Source: Nocardia macrotermitis | Lineage (GTDB): Bacteria > Actinomycetota > Actinomycetes > Mycobacteriales > Mycobacteriaceae | DNA: 64,000 bases | Assembly (NCBI RefSeq): GCF_009604405.1 | Contig: NZ_WEGK01000016.1 | Coordinates: 1-64,000 of the forward strand | Direction: 5' to 3' | Notes under the pieces: model-generated | Seen by the model: only the letters and a program-made list of their open reading frames with translations | Database searches by the model: none | What the model was told of the DNA's origin: nothing | Position numbers and translations under genes: made by a program | Shown here: positions 35,263-44,412 of the stretch, piece by piece | Position numbering within the stretch: position 1 is the stretch's first letter | Layout of the letters: each line of letters begins with the position of its first letter

Positions 35263-35412
35263 GACCACGATCCCACCGCTCGCCCGGGCATCACGGCCAC
35301 GGTCTCGTCGACCTGATTTCCCGCGCCTGTCCGATGAGCACCGCACAGCCGGTACCACTCCACCCGTTCGATACAACCGCGGTACCGCATCCGGCGGCAA
35401 TGCAGAGGAAAA

Positions 35413-35441
35413 GGCCGTGCACCTCTACGAAGTGCACGGCC
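35413..35441 (-). terminator. intrinsic terminator of lon
   Basis: A perfect 10-bp stem GGCCGTGCAC (35413-35422) pairs with GTGCACGGCC (35432-35441) with a 9-base loop. On the minus strand it is followed by TTTTCC. It lies 14 bases after the lon stop codon. Confidence 0.9.
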
Positions 35442-35455
35442 CTGCTACTCACCGA

Positions 35456-37978
35456 TCAGGCCGAGGCAGCGAGTGCCTGGTAGGCCGGTTCGGCTACCGG
35501 TTCGATGGCGTAGGCCAGGATCTCCGCGACGTCGGCGACGGGGCGGACGTCCAGTGCCGCAAGGACTTCGGCGGGGACGTCGTCCAGGTCCGGCTCGTTG
35601 CGGGCCGGGATGAACACCGTCTTCAGTCCGGCGCGCTGGGCGGCGAGCAGCTTCTGCTTCACCCCGCCGATCGGCAGCACCCGGCCGTTCAGCGTGACCT
35701 CACCGGTCATGCCGACGTCCGAGCGAACCTGCCGGTCCAGCGCGAGGGACACCAGCGCGGTCACCATGGTCACGCCCGCGGACGGGCCGTCCTTGGGCAC
35801 CGCGCCCGCCGGAAAGTGGATGTGGATGTTGCGATCCAGCACCCCCGCAGTGCTCCGGCGGGCCGGAGGCGGCAGCGGAGCGTAACCACGTAGGCCCTCG
35901 GAAGCTGCGGCATCGGATGGAGCCTCGATCCCGATCTCTTCCAGGTGCGAGCGGACGTAGGTCAGCGCGATCTGCGCGGATTCCTTCATCACATCGCCCA
36001 GCTGACCGGTCAGGGTCAGCGAACGCTCGCCCTCGGCGGCATTGGCCTCGATGTAGAGGACGTCGCCGCCCGCACCGGTCACGGCCAAACCCGTTGCGAC
36101 ACCGGGGACCGCGGTCCGCTCGACCCCGTCGGGGGTGAAGCGCGGACGGCCCAGGTAGTCCTTCAGGTCGCCCAGCCCGATCACCAGTGTCTCGGAACTG
36201 GTTGCGGCCGTGACGGATTCGGTGTCGTAGCCCAGAGCACTGTCGTAGCCCAGGCTCTCCGGCACGAATTCGCCGTTGTCGACCAGACTTTCGGCATCGG
36301 ACAGATCCGCCGACTCCGACAGCTTGGTCGCCGCCTTGCGCAACGCCTTGGCGATCAGCCGTTCCAGCTGCCGCACCCCGGCCTCGCGGGTGTAGTTCGC
36401 GGCGATCTCCCGCAACGCCTCGTCGGTGATCGAAACCTCCTGTGCGGTCAGCGCATTGCGCTCGAGCTGACGCGGGATCAGGAAGTCGCGGGCGATGGCC
36501 ACCTTGTCGTCCTCGGTGTAGCCGTCGACCGTGATCAGCTCCATGCGGTCCAGCAGCGGGCCCGGGATGGTGTCCATGACGTTCGCGGTCGCGATGAACA
36601 GCACGTCGGACAGGTCCAGATCCAGGTCCAGGTAGTGATCGCGGAACGTGTGGTTCTGCGCGGGATCGAGCACCTCGAGCAGCGCGGCCGCCGGATCGCC
36701 GCGGAAATCGGAGCCGACCTTGTCGATCTCGTCCAGCAGCACAACGGGATTCATCGATCCCGCCTCCTTGATGGCGCGCACGACCCGGCCGGGCAGCGCG
36801 CCGACGTAGGTGCGCCGGTGACCGCGGATCTCCGCCTCGTCCCGCACGCCACCCAGCGCGACGCGAACGAACTTGCGTCCCAACGCTCGTGCCACACTCT
36901 CACCGAGCGAGGTCTTACCGACTCCGGGCGGACCGACCAGCACCAGCACCGCACCGGAACCGCGGCCGCCGACGACCTCGAGTCCGCGCGCGGCCCGCCG
37001 CGAACGCACCGCCAGGTATTCGACCATCCGATCCTTGACCTCGTCGAGGCCGTGGTGATCGGCGTCCAGTACCGCGCGGGCGGCCGAAACATCGGTCGCG
37101 TCGGTGGTTTTCACCGTCCACGGCAGTTCCAGCACGGTGTCCAGCCAGGTGCGGATCCAGCCCGCCTCCGGGCTCTGATCACTGCCGCGTTCGAGCCGGT
37201 CGACCTCGCGCAGCGCCGCTGTGCGGACCGCTTCGGGCAGGTCGGCGTTCTCCACCCGGGTGCGGTAGTCGTCCGCGCCGTCGGGCTCACCCTCGCCGAG
37301 TTCCTTGCGAATCGCGTTGAGCTGCTGGCGAAGCAGGAATTCGCGCTGGGACTTCTCCATCCCCTCGCGCACGTCCTCGCTGATCTTCTCCGCGACCTCG
37401 GCCTCGGCGATGTGATCCTTCGTCCATGTGATCAGCGTGTTCAGACGTGTTGTGACGTCCGGTGTTTCGAGTATCTCGCGCTTCTGGTCGTCGGTCAGGT
37501 ACGGCGCGTACCCGGCGGCGTCGGCCAGCGCCGACGGATCGGTCAGCCGGTTCACCGCGTCGATCACCTGCCACGCCTCGCGACGTTGCAGCACCGAGAC
37601 GACGAGCTTCTTGTATTCGGCGGCGAGTTCCTTCGTGCGGCCGTCGGCCTCGGGGATCTCGACCGGTTCGGCCTCGACCCACAGCGCCGCGCCCGGCCCG
37701 GTGACCCCGTGGCCGATCTTCGCGCGCCGCTCGGCCTTCAGCACCGCCGCGGGCGCGCCGCCACGCATCCGTCCGACCTGCTCGATCGTCGCCACCACGC
37801 CGAAGGACGCGTAGCCCTCGGCCAGGCGGGGTGCGAGCAGCACGGCGTCCAGGCTCGCCGCGCGGGCGGCATCGATGGCGGCCTGCGCCGACTCGTCGAG
37901 CTCGATGGGCACCACCATGCCCGGCAGCACGATCGGATCGGTCAGGAACAGCACCGGCAAATTCTGTGGTGTAGTCAC
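35456..37978 (-). CDS. lon: ATP-dependent Lon protease
   Basis: The 840-residue protein has the N-terminal Lon substrate-binding domain (LPVLFLTDPIVLPGMVVPI), a coiled-coil middle and an AAA+ module with Walker A GPPGVGKTS and Walker B VVLLDEIDK. The protease domain has the catalytic dyad Ser733 in KDGPSAG and Lys776 in GGVKQK. It is about 40-60 residues longer than mycobacterial Lon, mainly in the linker before the protease domain. The start is a GTG seven bases after AAAGGG. Lon degrades misfolded and regulatory proteins in the cytoplasm. Two HAIR-like repeats upstream imply control by the heat-shock repressor HspR. Confidence 0.97.
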   Translation of the reverse strand: MTTPQNLPVLFLTDPIVLPGMVVPIELDESAQAAIDAARAASLDAVLLAPRLAEGYASFGVVATIEQVGRMRGGAPAAVLKAERRAKIGHGVTGPGAALWVEAEPVEIPEADGRTKELAAEYKKLVVSVLQRREAWQVIDAVNRLTDPSALADAAGYAPYLTDDQKREILETPDVTTRLNTLITWTKDHIAEAEVAEKISEDVREGMEKSQREFLLRQQLNAIRKELGEGEPDGADDYRTRVENADLPEAVRTAALREVDRLERGSDQSPEAGWIRTWLDTVLELPWTVKTTDATDVSAARAVLDADHHGLDEVKDRMVEYLAVRSRRAARGLEVVGGRGSGAVLVLVGPPGVGKTSLGESVARALGRKFVRVALGGVRDEAEIRGHRRTYVGALPGRVVRAIKEAGSMNPVVLLDEIDKVGSDFRGDPAAALLEVLDPAQNHTFRDHYLDLDLDLSDVLFIATANVMDTIPGPLLDRMELITVDGYTEDDKVAIARDFLIPRQLERNALTAQEVSITDEALREIAANYTREAGVRQLERLIAKALRKAATKLSESADLSDAESLVDNGEFVPESLGYDSALGYDTESVTAATSSETLVIGLGDLKDYLGRPRFTPDGVERTAVPGVATGLAVTGAGGDVLYIEANAAEGERSLTLTGQLGDVMKESAQIALTYVRSHLEEIGIEAPSDAAASEGLRGYAPLPPPARRSTAGVLDRNIHIHFPAGAVPKDGPSAGVTMVTALVSLALDRQVRSDVGMTGEVTLNGRVLPIGGVKQKLLAAQRAGLKTVFIPARNEPDLDDVPAEVLAALDVRPVADVAEILAYAIEPVAEPAYQALAASA

Positions 37979-37994
37979 TTCGACCCTTTCCAAA

Positions 37995-38015
37995 GTTGAG
38001 CGATACCTACTCAAC
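37995..38015. promoter_or_regulatory. HAIR-like inverted repeat 1 (putative HspR site)
   Basis: TTGAG (37996-38000) and CTCAA (38010-38014) are separated by nine bases, the same spacing as the HspR-associated inverted repeat CTTGAGT-N7-ACTCAAG. The arms extend to G...C on both sides. It lies 17 bases before the lon start. In Streptomyces lon belongs to the HspR regulon. Confidence 0.75.
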
Positions 38016-38079
38016 CCCGAGCCTTCCGGTTCTGTTCCGTCTCGGCGTTCACTGCCCGCGAACACGAACAAAGGCAAAA

Positions 38080-38100
38080 GTTGAGCTCACTGCACTCAAC
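38080..38100. promoter_or_regulatory. HAIR-like inverted repeat 2 (putative HspR site)
   Basis: TTGAG (38081-38085) and CTCAA (38095-38099) again have nine bases between them, 85 bases from the first copy. Two sites at one promoter fit cooperative HspR binding. The rest of the 328-base gap up to the TetR gene (38101-38306) shows no gene; the divergent TetR promoter must lie in it. Confidence 0.75.
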
Positions 38101-38306
38101 ATCGAGGGGCGGGGGATTGTTCCGATTCGAACTGTGCGCCGTCAGCTCGTACAACGTGCGGTGTGCTCCCATTTGCCGGTCCAGGTGAAGGTATCGACGC
38201 CCCGGATCGACGCCGAACCGTGAGGGCATTCGATCGCCCCGAGATCGGCAGTGCGCGAACCCGACCTGTCCGGAATGACGCCGGTCCGGACGATTAGGTT
38301 GGGAGT

Positions 38307-38882
38307 ATGTCTCCGCGATCCGGCCTGACGACAGAGCGCGTGGTGCGTGGTGCTGCCCAGCTCGCCGACGAGATCGGGTTCGACAAGCTCACGCTGTCGG
38401 CGGTGGCGCGGCGATTCGGGGTGAAGGATCCGAGTCTGTATGTGCACGTGCGTAATCTGCACGATCTGCGGGTTCGGGTGGCGTTGCTCGCGAGCGGGGA
38501 ACTGAACGAGCGGATCGGGTCCGCGGTCGCCGGGCGCTCCGGACGTGACGCGCTGATCGCCTTTGCCGACGCGTACCGCTCGTATGTTCTCGATCACCCG
38601 GAACGCTATGCGGCAACACAGATTCGGATGGATCCGGCCGAGGTCGGCGACGAACCCGCACTGCTGCGCAGCATCGAACTCACCACGGCGGTCCTACGCG
38701 GCTACCACCTGGACGACATCGCCGCCTTGGACGCGGCTCGCTTGTTGCGCAGCACATTTCACGGCTTCGCCACCCTAGAGGCGTCCGGCGGCTTCGCCCA
38801 TTCCCGCCCCGCCGCCGACTCCTGGCCGCACATCGTCGAGGCTCTGCACCGTACGCTGTCGACTTGGCCATCCCGCGACTGA
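38307..38882 (+). CDS. TetR-family transcriptional regulator
   Basis: The 191-residue protein has an N-terminal TetR helix-turn-helix (LTTERVVRGAAQLADEIGFDKLTLSAVARRFGVKDPSLYVHVRNLHDL, residues 7-55) and a C-terminal ligand domain with the helix GHDALIAFADAYRSYVLDHPERY-like pattern and RLLRSTFHGFATLEASGGF found in the WHG subgroup. The inducer is unknown. It is divergent from lon; a direct link is not implied because lon has its own HspR-type sites. The 280 bases downstream show no gene. Confidence 0.9.
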   Translation: MSPRSGLTTERVVRGAAQLADEIGFDKLTLSAVARRFGVKDPSLYVHVRNLHDLRVRVALLASGELNERIGSAVAGRSGRDALIAFADAYRSYVLDHPERYAATQIRMDPAEVGDEPALLRSIELTTAVLRGYHLDDIAALDAARLLRSTFHGFATLEASGGFAHSRPAADSWPHIVEALHRTLSTWPSRD

Positions 38883-39162
38883 GTCCGCCGATCGGACGAC
38901 GAATATTCTTACGGCACAACCGATCTCGCAGGGATAGCCGCTAGCCGAACAGCCCACGACCGATCCACTCGCCCGACTCCACACTGCCGACCGGCCACAC
39001 ATCTTCACCGCCTCGGCCACGACAACCTCGCGAACGCACACTTGCCGAACAGCGGATCTCACGGCCGATCCACCGCACTGGCCACACCACAGACGACCGT
39101 ACGGTGGATCCCAACAGCCGCTCTGGTGTTGATCCCGGTCGCGATGCCTGTTTACTTCTATC

Positions 39163-39729
39163 GTGGGCAACAGCGCCGGGGCGCGCCGAGAGGAGCAAGC
39201 GGTGGGCGCAGGACGGGACTGGTGGCGAGCCGGGGTGATCCTCGGCATCGTGGGGGTCTTGATCGTGGTACCGGCCGTCCTGGCGGCGCTGGTCCCGACC
39301 CGGCAGACGCCGGTGCCGCCCGGCGCGACGATCCGACTCTCGGCGCCGGGGCAGTCACCCGAGACCATCGAATTCTCCGGAGTCGACGGCTGGCAGCAGC
39401 GGACGACCGGCGACCGCACGACCGCGGTCCTGGACGGACCGCACGGGCGAATCCTGATCGCCACCGTCGTCAACGGCGTCACCGATTTCGCCACCGCGGC
39501 CCAGTGGCGGCGAAAAGTGCTGGGAGCGCAGACATTTCCGGTGCGCGAGGACGGCGGCAAGATCGCCAACACCTACGGCTTCGCCGGACCGACCTGCCGG
39601 GGCGCCACCCGTCCGGGCGTGTGCGCGATTCTCGGCAACCACAATCTCGCGGTCTCCGTGCTGATCAGCGGCACGGACTCCGGCGCGGACCTGCAACCGA
39701 TCGCCTACTCGCTGCGGGTCGCGTCATGA
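39163..39729 (+). CDS. single-pass membrane protein of unknown function
   Basis: The 188-residue protein starts at GTG. One hydrophobic segment (about residues 24-43, AGVILGIVGVLIVVPAVLAAL) is followed by an outside-facing beta-rich domain with a disulphide-like pair (CRGATRPGVC). No family is recognised. Its stop overlaps the start of the PrsW gene as ATGA, so the two are coupled and it may be a partner or substrate of that protease. Confidence 0.65.
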   Translation: MGNSAGARREEQAVGAGRDWWRAGVILGIVGVLIVVPAVLAALVPTRQTPVPPGATIRLSAPGQSPETIEFSGVDGWQQRTTGDRTTAVLDGPHGRILIATVVNGVTDFATAAQWRRKVLGAQTFPVREDGGKIANTYGFAGPTCRGATRPGVCAILGNHNLAVSVLISGTDSGADLQPIAYSLRVAS

Positions 39730-40790
39730 CCTGGTTCCGGCCGCGTTCGGCCCTGTGGTGGACGTACGCGCTGATCTGCCTGGCCGGATCCATCGGGCTG
39801 GTGTTGCAGATGCTCCCGTCCGCGACGCTGACCTGGTCCGGAATCCTGATCGGGCTGCCGTTCATGGTGGTGACGCTGCTGGTGGTCGGCGCATTCCTGA
39901 GCTGGCTGGACCTGTTCCGCGATCACGTGCGGATCCGGGTCGCGCTGGCGATGGGGTTCGTCTGGGGCGCCGCGGCCGGGCCCGGGATCGCGATCTTCGC
40001 CAACGACAACCTCATTCACGTCATCCGGAATCTCACCGGCGAGGCGTTCGCGGTGGACTGGCAGGCATCGATCTCGGCCTCGATCGTGGAGGAGGGCGTC
40101 AAGGGCGCGGGGGTGCTCGCGGTGGCCTGGCTGTTCCGGTCGCAGCTGCACAGACCCATGCACGGGCTGCTGCTGGGCGGGTTCACCGGACTCGGTTTCC
40201 AGCTCACCGAGGACGCCACCTACCAGGCCAACGCCGGACTGCTCTCCGCGCAGGGCGATCTCGGCAGCTCGCTGCTGGTGGCGATCCTGCGACTGCTGAC
40301 CGGTGTCACCTCGCACTGGATGCTGACCGGGATCGCGGGCATCGGCATCGTCACCGCGGTCGGCGCGTCGACGTGGTCGCCCAGACGACGGGCCGCGACC
40401 CTGGTGACGTGCTATCTGCTCGGCGCCGCAATGCATTTCGGCTGGGACGCGCCGATCTCGGGCAGCGGTATCGGCACCGTCCTGTGCCGGATCGTGCTGT
40501 ACGCCCTGATCTTCACCGCGCTGTACCGCTGGGTGGTCCGCATCGACACCCGCTGGTTCCGATCGGTCGTCGACTGGGCCGTCGCGCAACACCTCGCCCC
40601 ACCCGGCGAACTGCACACCCTGGTCTCCCGCCGCAGCCGCCGGCGCGCCCGCCGCGCCCTGCGCCTGCCGCACCGGATCGCGGTGCCGCGCCGCCACGAA
40701 CTGCTGGATTGGGTTCAGGCCGTGGATGCCCGACTAGGTGGTACCGGCGGTGCCATACTCGGACAGGCACACCATCCAACCGACTCGTGA
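39726..40790 (+). CDS. PrsW-type intramembrane metalloprotease
   Basis: The 354-residue protein has eight or so hydrophobic helices. It carries the PrsW motifs: Glu122-Glu123 in SIVEEGVKG, Glu162 in GLGFQLTEDATYQ and a late His in GAAMHFGWDAP. Bacillus PrsW cleaves the anti-sigma factor RsiW; in actinobacteria most targets are unknown. The C-terminal 70 residues form a basic cytoplasmic tail (RRSRRRARRALRL). It is translated with the upstream membrane protein. Confidence 0.88.
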   Translation: MTWFRPRSALWWTYALICLAGSIGLVLQMLPSATLTWSGILIGLPFMVVTLLVVGAFLSWLDLFRDHVRIRVALAMGFVWGAAAGPGIAIFANDNLIHVIRNLTGEAFAVDWQASISASIVEEGVKGAGVLAVAWLFRSQLHRPMHGLLLGGFTGLGFQLTEDATYQANAGLLSAQGDLGSSLLVAILRLLTGVTSHWMLTGIAGIGIVTAVGASTWSPRRRAATLVTCYLLGAAMHFGWDAPISGSGIGTVLCRIVLYALIFTALYRWVVRIDTRWFRSVVDWAVAQHLAPPGELHTLVSRRSRRRARRALRLPHRIAVPRRHELLDWVQAVDARLGGTGGAILGQAHHPTDS

Positions 40791-40800
40791 GGAGTGCGCG

Positions 40801-41805
40801 ATGCTGGCAGCGCGACTGCATCTGGGGCCCGAGCGTCATCTGGCGCTGGAGGAGGTGCCCGTCCCCGAACCGGGCCCGGACCAGGTGTTGGTCGAGGTGG
40901 CGGCGGCGGGCGTGTGCCTGTCCGACATCCATCTCATCGATGGCACCCTGACCCCGCTGTTCCTCGACGGTGACGTGGTCACCCTGGGCCACGAGGTCTC
41001 CGGAACCGTGCACTCGCTGGGCCCCGATGTGACCGGCGCGAAGGTCGGCGACCGGGTGCTGTTGCAGGCCGGTGAGGAACGCGACGGCGCGGTGTTCACC
41101 CGCGGCGTCGACTACGACGGCGGCTGGGCCGAATACGCTCTGGCCCGCGTCGACACGCTGGTCCCGATCCCCGACGATCTGCCCTTCGAGCAGGCGTGTT
41201 TCATCCCCGACGCGGTGTCCACACCGTGGGCGGCGATCACCGCGACCGCGCAGGTCCGCGCCGCCGAACCGGTCGGTGTCTGGGGTGTGGGCGGCCTGGG
41301 CGCACACGGCGTCCAGCTGTTGCGGTTGATCGGCGCGGCCCCGATCATCGCGGTCGACCCGCTGCCCGCCGCGCGCGAACGCGCCCTCGAATTCGGCGCG
41401 GATCTGGCCCTGGACTCGGCCGATCCGGCGCTGCGCAGTCAGATCTTCGCCGCGACGGGCGGTACCGGCCTGGCCGCGGCCTTCGACTTCGCGGGTGTGG
41501 CCGCCGTGCGCGAACAGGCGATCGTCTGTCTCGGCAAGGGCGGGCGGCTGGTGCTGGTCGGGCTGACCGACAAACCGATCACCATCACCGGCGGCACCGC
41601 GTTCAGTTTCTTCGGTCAGCAATTGCGCGGCCATTACGGTTCGACCGCCGATCACGTCACCGAACTCGTGAAACTGCAACGCCTGCACCGGGTGGACTTC
41701 GCCCGATCGGTCAGTGCGGTGGTGCCGTTGGCCGACGCCGAGAAGGCCGTTGCCGCACTGGAATCCAAACAGGGCAACCCCATCCGAATCGTCCTGCAAC
41801 CCTAG
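40801..41805 (+). CDS. zinc-type alcohol dehydrogenase-like protein
   Basis: The 334-residue medium-chain dehydrogenase has the catalytic zinc pattern GVCLSDIHL (Cys) and TLGHEVSGTV (His-Glu), and the nucleotide fold VGVWGVGGLGAHGVQLL. The four-cysteine structural zinc lobe is absent. The start is the ATG after GAGGAG, ten bases beyond the PrsW stop. The substrate is not predictable; it probably oxidises an alcohol with NAD(P). Confidence 0.87.
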   Translation: MLAARLHLGPERHLALEEVPVPEPGPDQVLVEVAAAGVCLSDIHLIDGTLTPLFLDGDVVTLGHEVSGTVHSLGPDVTGAKVGDRVLLQAGEERDGAVFTRGVDYDGGWAEYALARVDTLVPIPDDLPFEQACFIPDAVSTPWAAITATAQVRAAEPVGVWGVGGLGAHGVQLLRLIGAAPIIAVDPLPAARERALEFGADLALDSADPALRSQIFAATGGTGLAAAFDFAGVAAVREQAIVCLGKGGRLVLVGLTDKPITITGGTAFSFFGQQLRGHYGSTADHVTELVKLQRLHRVDFARSVSAVVPLADAEKAVAALESKQGNPIRIVLQP

Positions 41806-41865
41806 TATGAGAGGGTTGGTGCCTCGAGATATCAGCATCGGTACCGCACAAGGGGGCCCCAGACG

Positions 41866-43221
41866 ATGACGTCACTCGGCAGTGGGCTGTTCATCGACTG
41901 GGAGAGCCTGACCCACCAGTCCAAACTGGTCGTGGATCTGGTCAGTTTCTCGATCTTCAGCGGTGTCGCGGGCTGGCTGACCAACTGGACCGGCGTGCTG
42001 ATGTTGTTCTGGCCGTTGCAGTTCCGCGGTTTCCGGGTGCCGGGTCTGAAGGTGCTGTACCCGTATTTCCCGCGCCGGGTGCAGGTGCTGCCGACGTTCT
42101 CCGGGGACGGCAGCCGACTCGGCTTCCAGGGATTCATCCCCGCGCGCGCCGAGAAGATGGCCAGCATCTGCGTGGATATGGCGATCATGCGGATCGGCAG
42201 CCCCCGGGATTTCATCCACGAACTCGATATCCAGGGCATCGCCGACCATATCGCCGAGGTGTCCCGGCCGCAGCTGCCCGAACTCGTGGACGGGGTGATG
42301 CAGCGGGAGAATCCGGAGCTGTGGCGCGCGGTGCCGCGTGCGGCCCGGCAGCTGCTGTACCAGCGGGTCGAGCGGGAGCTGCCCACGATGTGCCGCAAGG
42401 CGTTCGAGCAGCTCGGGGACAATGTCGATCAGCTGATCGATATCAAGATCTTCGTGATCCGCTATCTGCGCGAGAATCCGGAGATCCTCAAGGATCTGAC
42501 CACCACGATCGCCGCGCCGGAATTGAAGTTCATGGTGCGGATCGGGCTGCTGGGCGCGCCGTTCGGCCTGCTGCTGGCGCTGGTGATGTTCGCGCACGAC
42601 AACACCCCGGTGCTGAATCTGATCCCGGGCTGGCTGATCATCCTGGTCGTGACGGCCTGTATCGGTGTGCTGGTGAACGTCATCGCGATCAAGATGGTGT
42701 TCGAACCGGGCGATCCGCAGCCGCGCTACAAATACCTGTGGAAGCAGGCGCTGCTGGCCAAGCGGCAGCCCCAGGCGGCCGGGGATCTCGCGCACATCCT
42801 GGCGTATCAGGTGCTCACGCTGCCGAATCTGGCCAACGAACTGCTCGACGGGCCCAACGGCGACAAGACGTATCAGATCGTGGAGACGCTGATCTCCGAG
42901 GAGATCCACCGCCAGCTCGGCCCGACCACCGGAATGGTGCGAGTCGCGTTCGGCCGCAAGCAGTTCGACAATCTGAAGGTGGGCGCCGCGGGCGCCGCGG
43001 TGGGTCTGGCCCCGACGCTGGTCTCGGACGAGGCGTTCGCGTTGGAACAGGCGAAGAAGATCGACGAATTCGCCGCGCGGAAATTGCAGCAGCTCACGCC
43101 GGGCGAGTTCATGGAGATGTTCTACGCGTCGGTCGAGCAGGACGCCTGGCTGCTGTATCTGCACGGCGCGGTGCTGGGTCTGGTCGTGGGCGCGGTGCAC
43201 ATGGTGCTGTTCGGCTGGTAG
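41866..43221 (+). CDS. DUF445 membrane protein
   Basis: The 451-residue protein matches the DUF445 pattern. The N-terminal helix is followed by GVAGWLTNWTGVLMLFWPLQFRG. A long soluble helical part contains QGFIPARAEKMASI and the Leu/Glu-rich repeats. Two central hydrophobic segments (about residues 225-275) and a C-terminal hydrophobic anchor complete it. The function is unknown; the family may organise the cell envelope. A single-gene unit is likely. Confidence 0.85.
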   Translation: MTSLGSGLFIDWESLTHQSKLVVDLVSFSIFSGVAGWLTNWTGVLMLFWPLQFRGFRVPGLKVLYPYFPRRVQVLPTFSGDGSRLGFQGFIPARAEKMASICVDMAIMRIGSPRDFIHELDIQGIADHIAEVSRPQLPELVDGVMQRENPELWRAVPRAARQLLYQRVERELPTMCRKAFEQLGDNVDQLIDIKIFVIRYLRENPEILKDLTTTIAAPELKFMVRIGLLGAPFGLLLALVMFAHDNTPVLNLIPGWLIILVVTACIGVLVNVIAIKMVFEPGDPQPRYKYLWKQALLAKRQPQAAGDLAHILAYQVLTLPNLANELLDGPNGDKTYQIVETLISEEIHRQLGPTTGMVRVAFGRKQFDNLKVGAAGAAVGLAPTLVSDEAFALEQAKKIDEFAARKLQQLTPGEFMEMFYASVEQDAWLLYLHGAVLGLVVGAVHMVLFGW

Positions 43222-43243
43222 TTCCGGGTCGCTCCGGCAATAA

Positions 43244-43259
43244 CAAGCACGCATGCTTG
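43244..43259. promoter_or_regulatory. palindrome CAAGCA-CGCA-TGCTTG
   Basis: A perfect 6-bp inverted repeat with a four-base centre lies 23 bases before the next gene's start. It is the right size for a TetR-type operator but could be chance. Confidence 0.4.
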
Positions 43260-43281
43260 CATTTTTCCGGGGTTGTGCGCC

Positions 43282-44085
43282 ATGCTGAACCACATGGTGG
43301 ACGTGGCGGCACTGCTGGAGGATCTCGCGGCGGAATGCGCCGATCTGGACCGGATCGTGGCCGCCCTGCCCGCGGCCGACTGGTCCCGGGACACACCCGC
43401 GACCGGATGGACGATCGCCCATCAGATCGGCCATCTGACCTGGACCGATGAGGTCGCCACGCGGTCCGCGACCGATGCCGCGGCGTTCGGCGAACTGGTG
43501 CGCACGGCATTGCCCCGCGCCGCGACCTTCGTCGACGAAGCCGCCGTCGAGGCCGCCGCGGCCCCGCCCGACGAGCTGCTCGCCCGCTGGCGACGCGGCC
43601 GCGAAGCGTTCGGAAATGCCCTGCTCGCCGTGCCCGCGGGGACGAAACTGAGCTGGTTCGGACCGCCGATGAGCCCGGCGTCGATGATCAGCGCCCGGCT
43701 GATGGAGACCTGGGCGCACGGCCAGGACATCGCCGACACGCTCGGCGTCACCCGCACCCCGACCGCGCGGTTGCGCACCATCGCCCACATCGGCGTGCGC
43801 ACCAGGAATTTCGCGTACGCGGTCAACGAACTGGCCGTCCCCGCCGAGGAGTTCCGAATCGAGCTGACCGCACCGGACGGCACGGTGTGGAGCTGGGGGC
43901 CCGAAGCGGCGAGTCAGCGCGTGACCGGACCGGCCGTGGATTTCTGTCTGCGCGTGACACAGCGGCGTCATCCCGACGATCTGGCATTGACCGCGACCGG
44001 CGCGGACGCGCGGCAATGGCTGCGTATCGCGCAGGCGTTCGCGGGCCCCACGGGATCCGGGCGCGCGGCGGGACAGTTCGCCTGA
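43282..44085 (+). CDS. TIGR03084-type DinB-fold metal-binding protein
   Basis: The 267-residue protein has the DinB/mycothiol-transferase fold at the N-terminus (LLEDLAAECADLDRIVAALPAADWSRDTPATGWTIAHQIGHLTWTD) with two metal-type His residues, and a third in METWAHGQDIADTLG. A C-terminal sterol-carrier-like domain follows (about residues 180-265). This is the TIGR03084 layout related to mycothiol-dependent maleylpyruvate isomerases. The exact reaction is unknown. Starts at 43282 or 43294 are both possible. Confidence 0.85.
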   Translation: MLNHMVDVAALLEDLAAECADLDRIVAALPAADWSRDTPATGWTIAHQIGHLTWTDEVATRSATDAAAFGELVRTALPRAATFVDEAAVEAAAAPPDELLARWRRGREAFGNALLAVPAGTKLSWFGPPMSPASMISARLMETWAHGQDIADTLGVTRTPTARLRTIAHIGVRTRNFAYAVNELAVPAEEFRIELTAPDGTVWSWGPEAASQRVTGPAVDFCLRVTQRRHPDDLALTATGADARQWLRIAQAFAGPTGSGRAAGQFA

Positions 44086-44412
44086 GTCGCTGAAATCGGC
44101 GCAGGTGGAGCCTGCCTATTGGAGCAGGCGAGCGCCAACTCGGGATATGCCGTGGCTGATGCCCGACCGGACGCCGTTGGCCGGAGGTCTCTGTGATGGC
44201 ACCCGCAAGCGGACGCTCGCCGCTACCTCCGATTACCCGATCGCTCGCATCCGGAAACATCGCGGCGAGATATTCCCTGGATGCGGCGACCTGTGATCTT
44301 CACCTCCGCGTCCCGATTCGGTAACTCGCGGCGCAGTAACCTGGACAGGCGTCCGGCTTTCAACGGTGCGGGTCGACGCGGCAGGGGAGGACCAGAGGGA
44401 GAGGTACGCACC
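44086..44412. other. 327-base intergenic stretch without recognised features
   Basis: I looked for a gene, hairpin, riboswitch or repeat. Only a small plus-strand frame (44105-44296, 63 codons) with no ribosome site or family resemblance is present, so I do not call it. The promoter for the next gene should be in the last 100 bases. Confidence 0.6.

Noticed and set aside
44105..44296. 63-codon plus-strand frame
   Set aside because: No ribosome site, no hydrophobic or family pattern, and unusual codon content.
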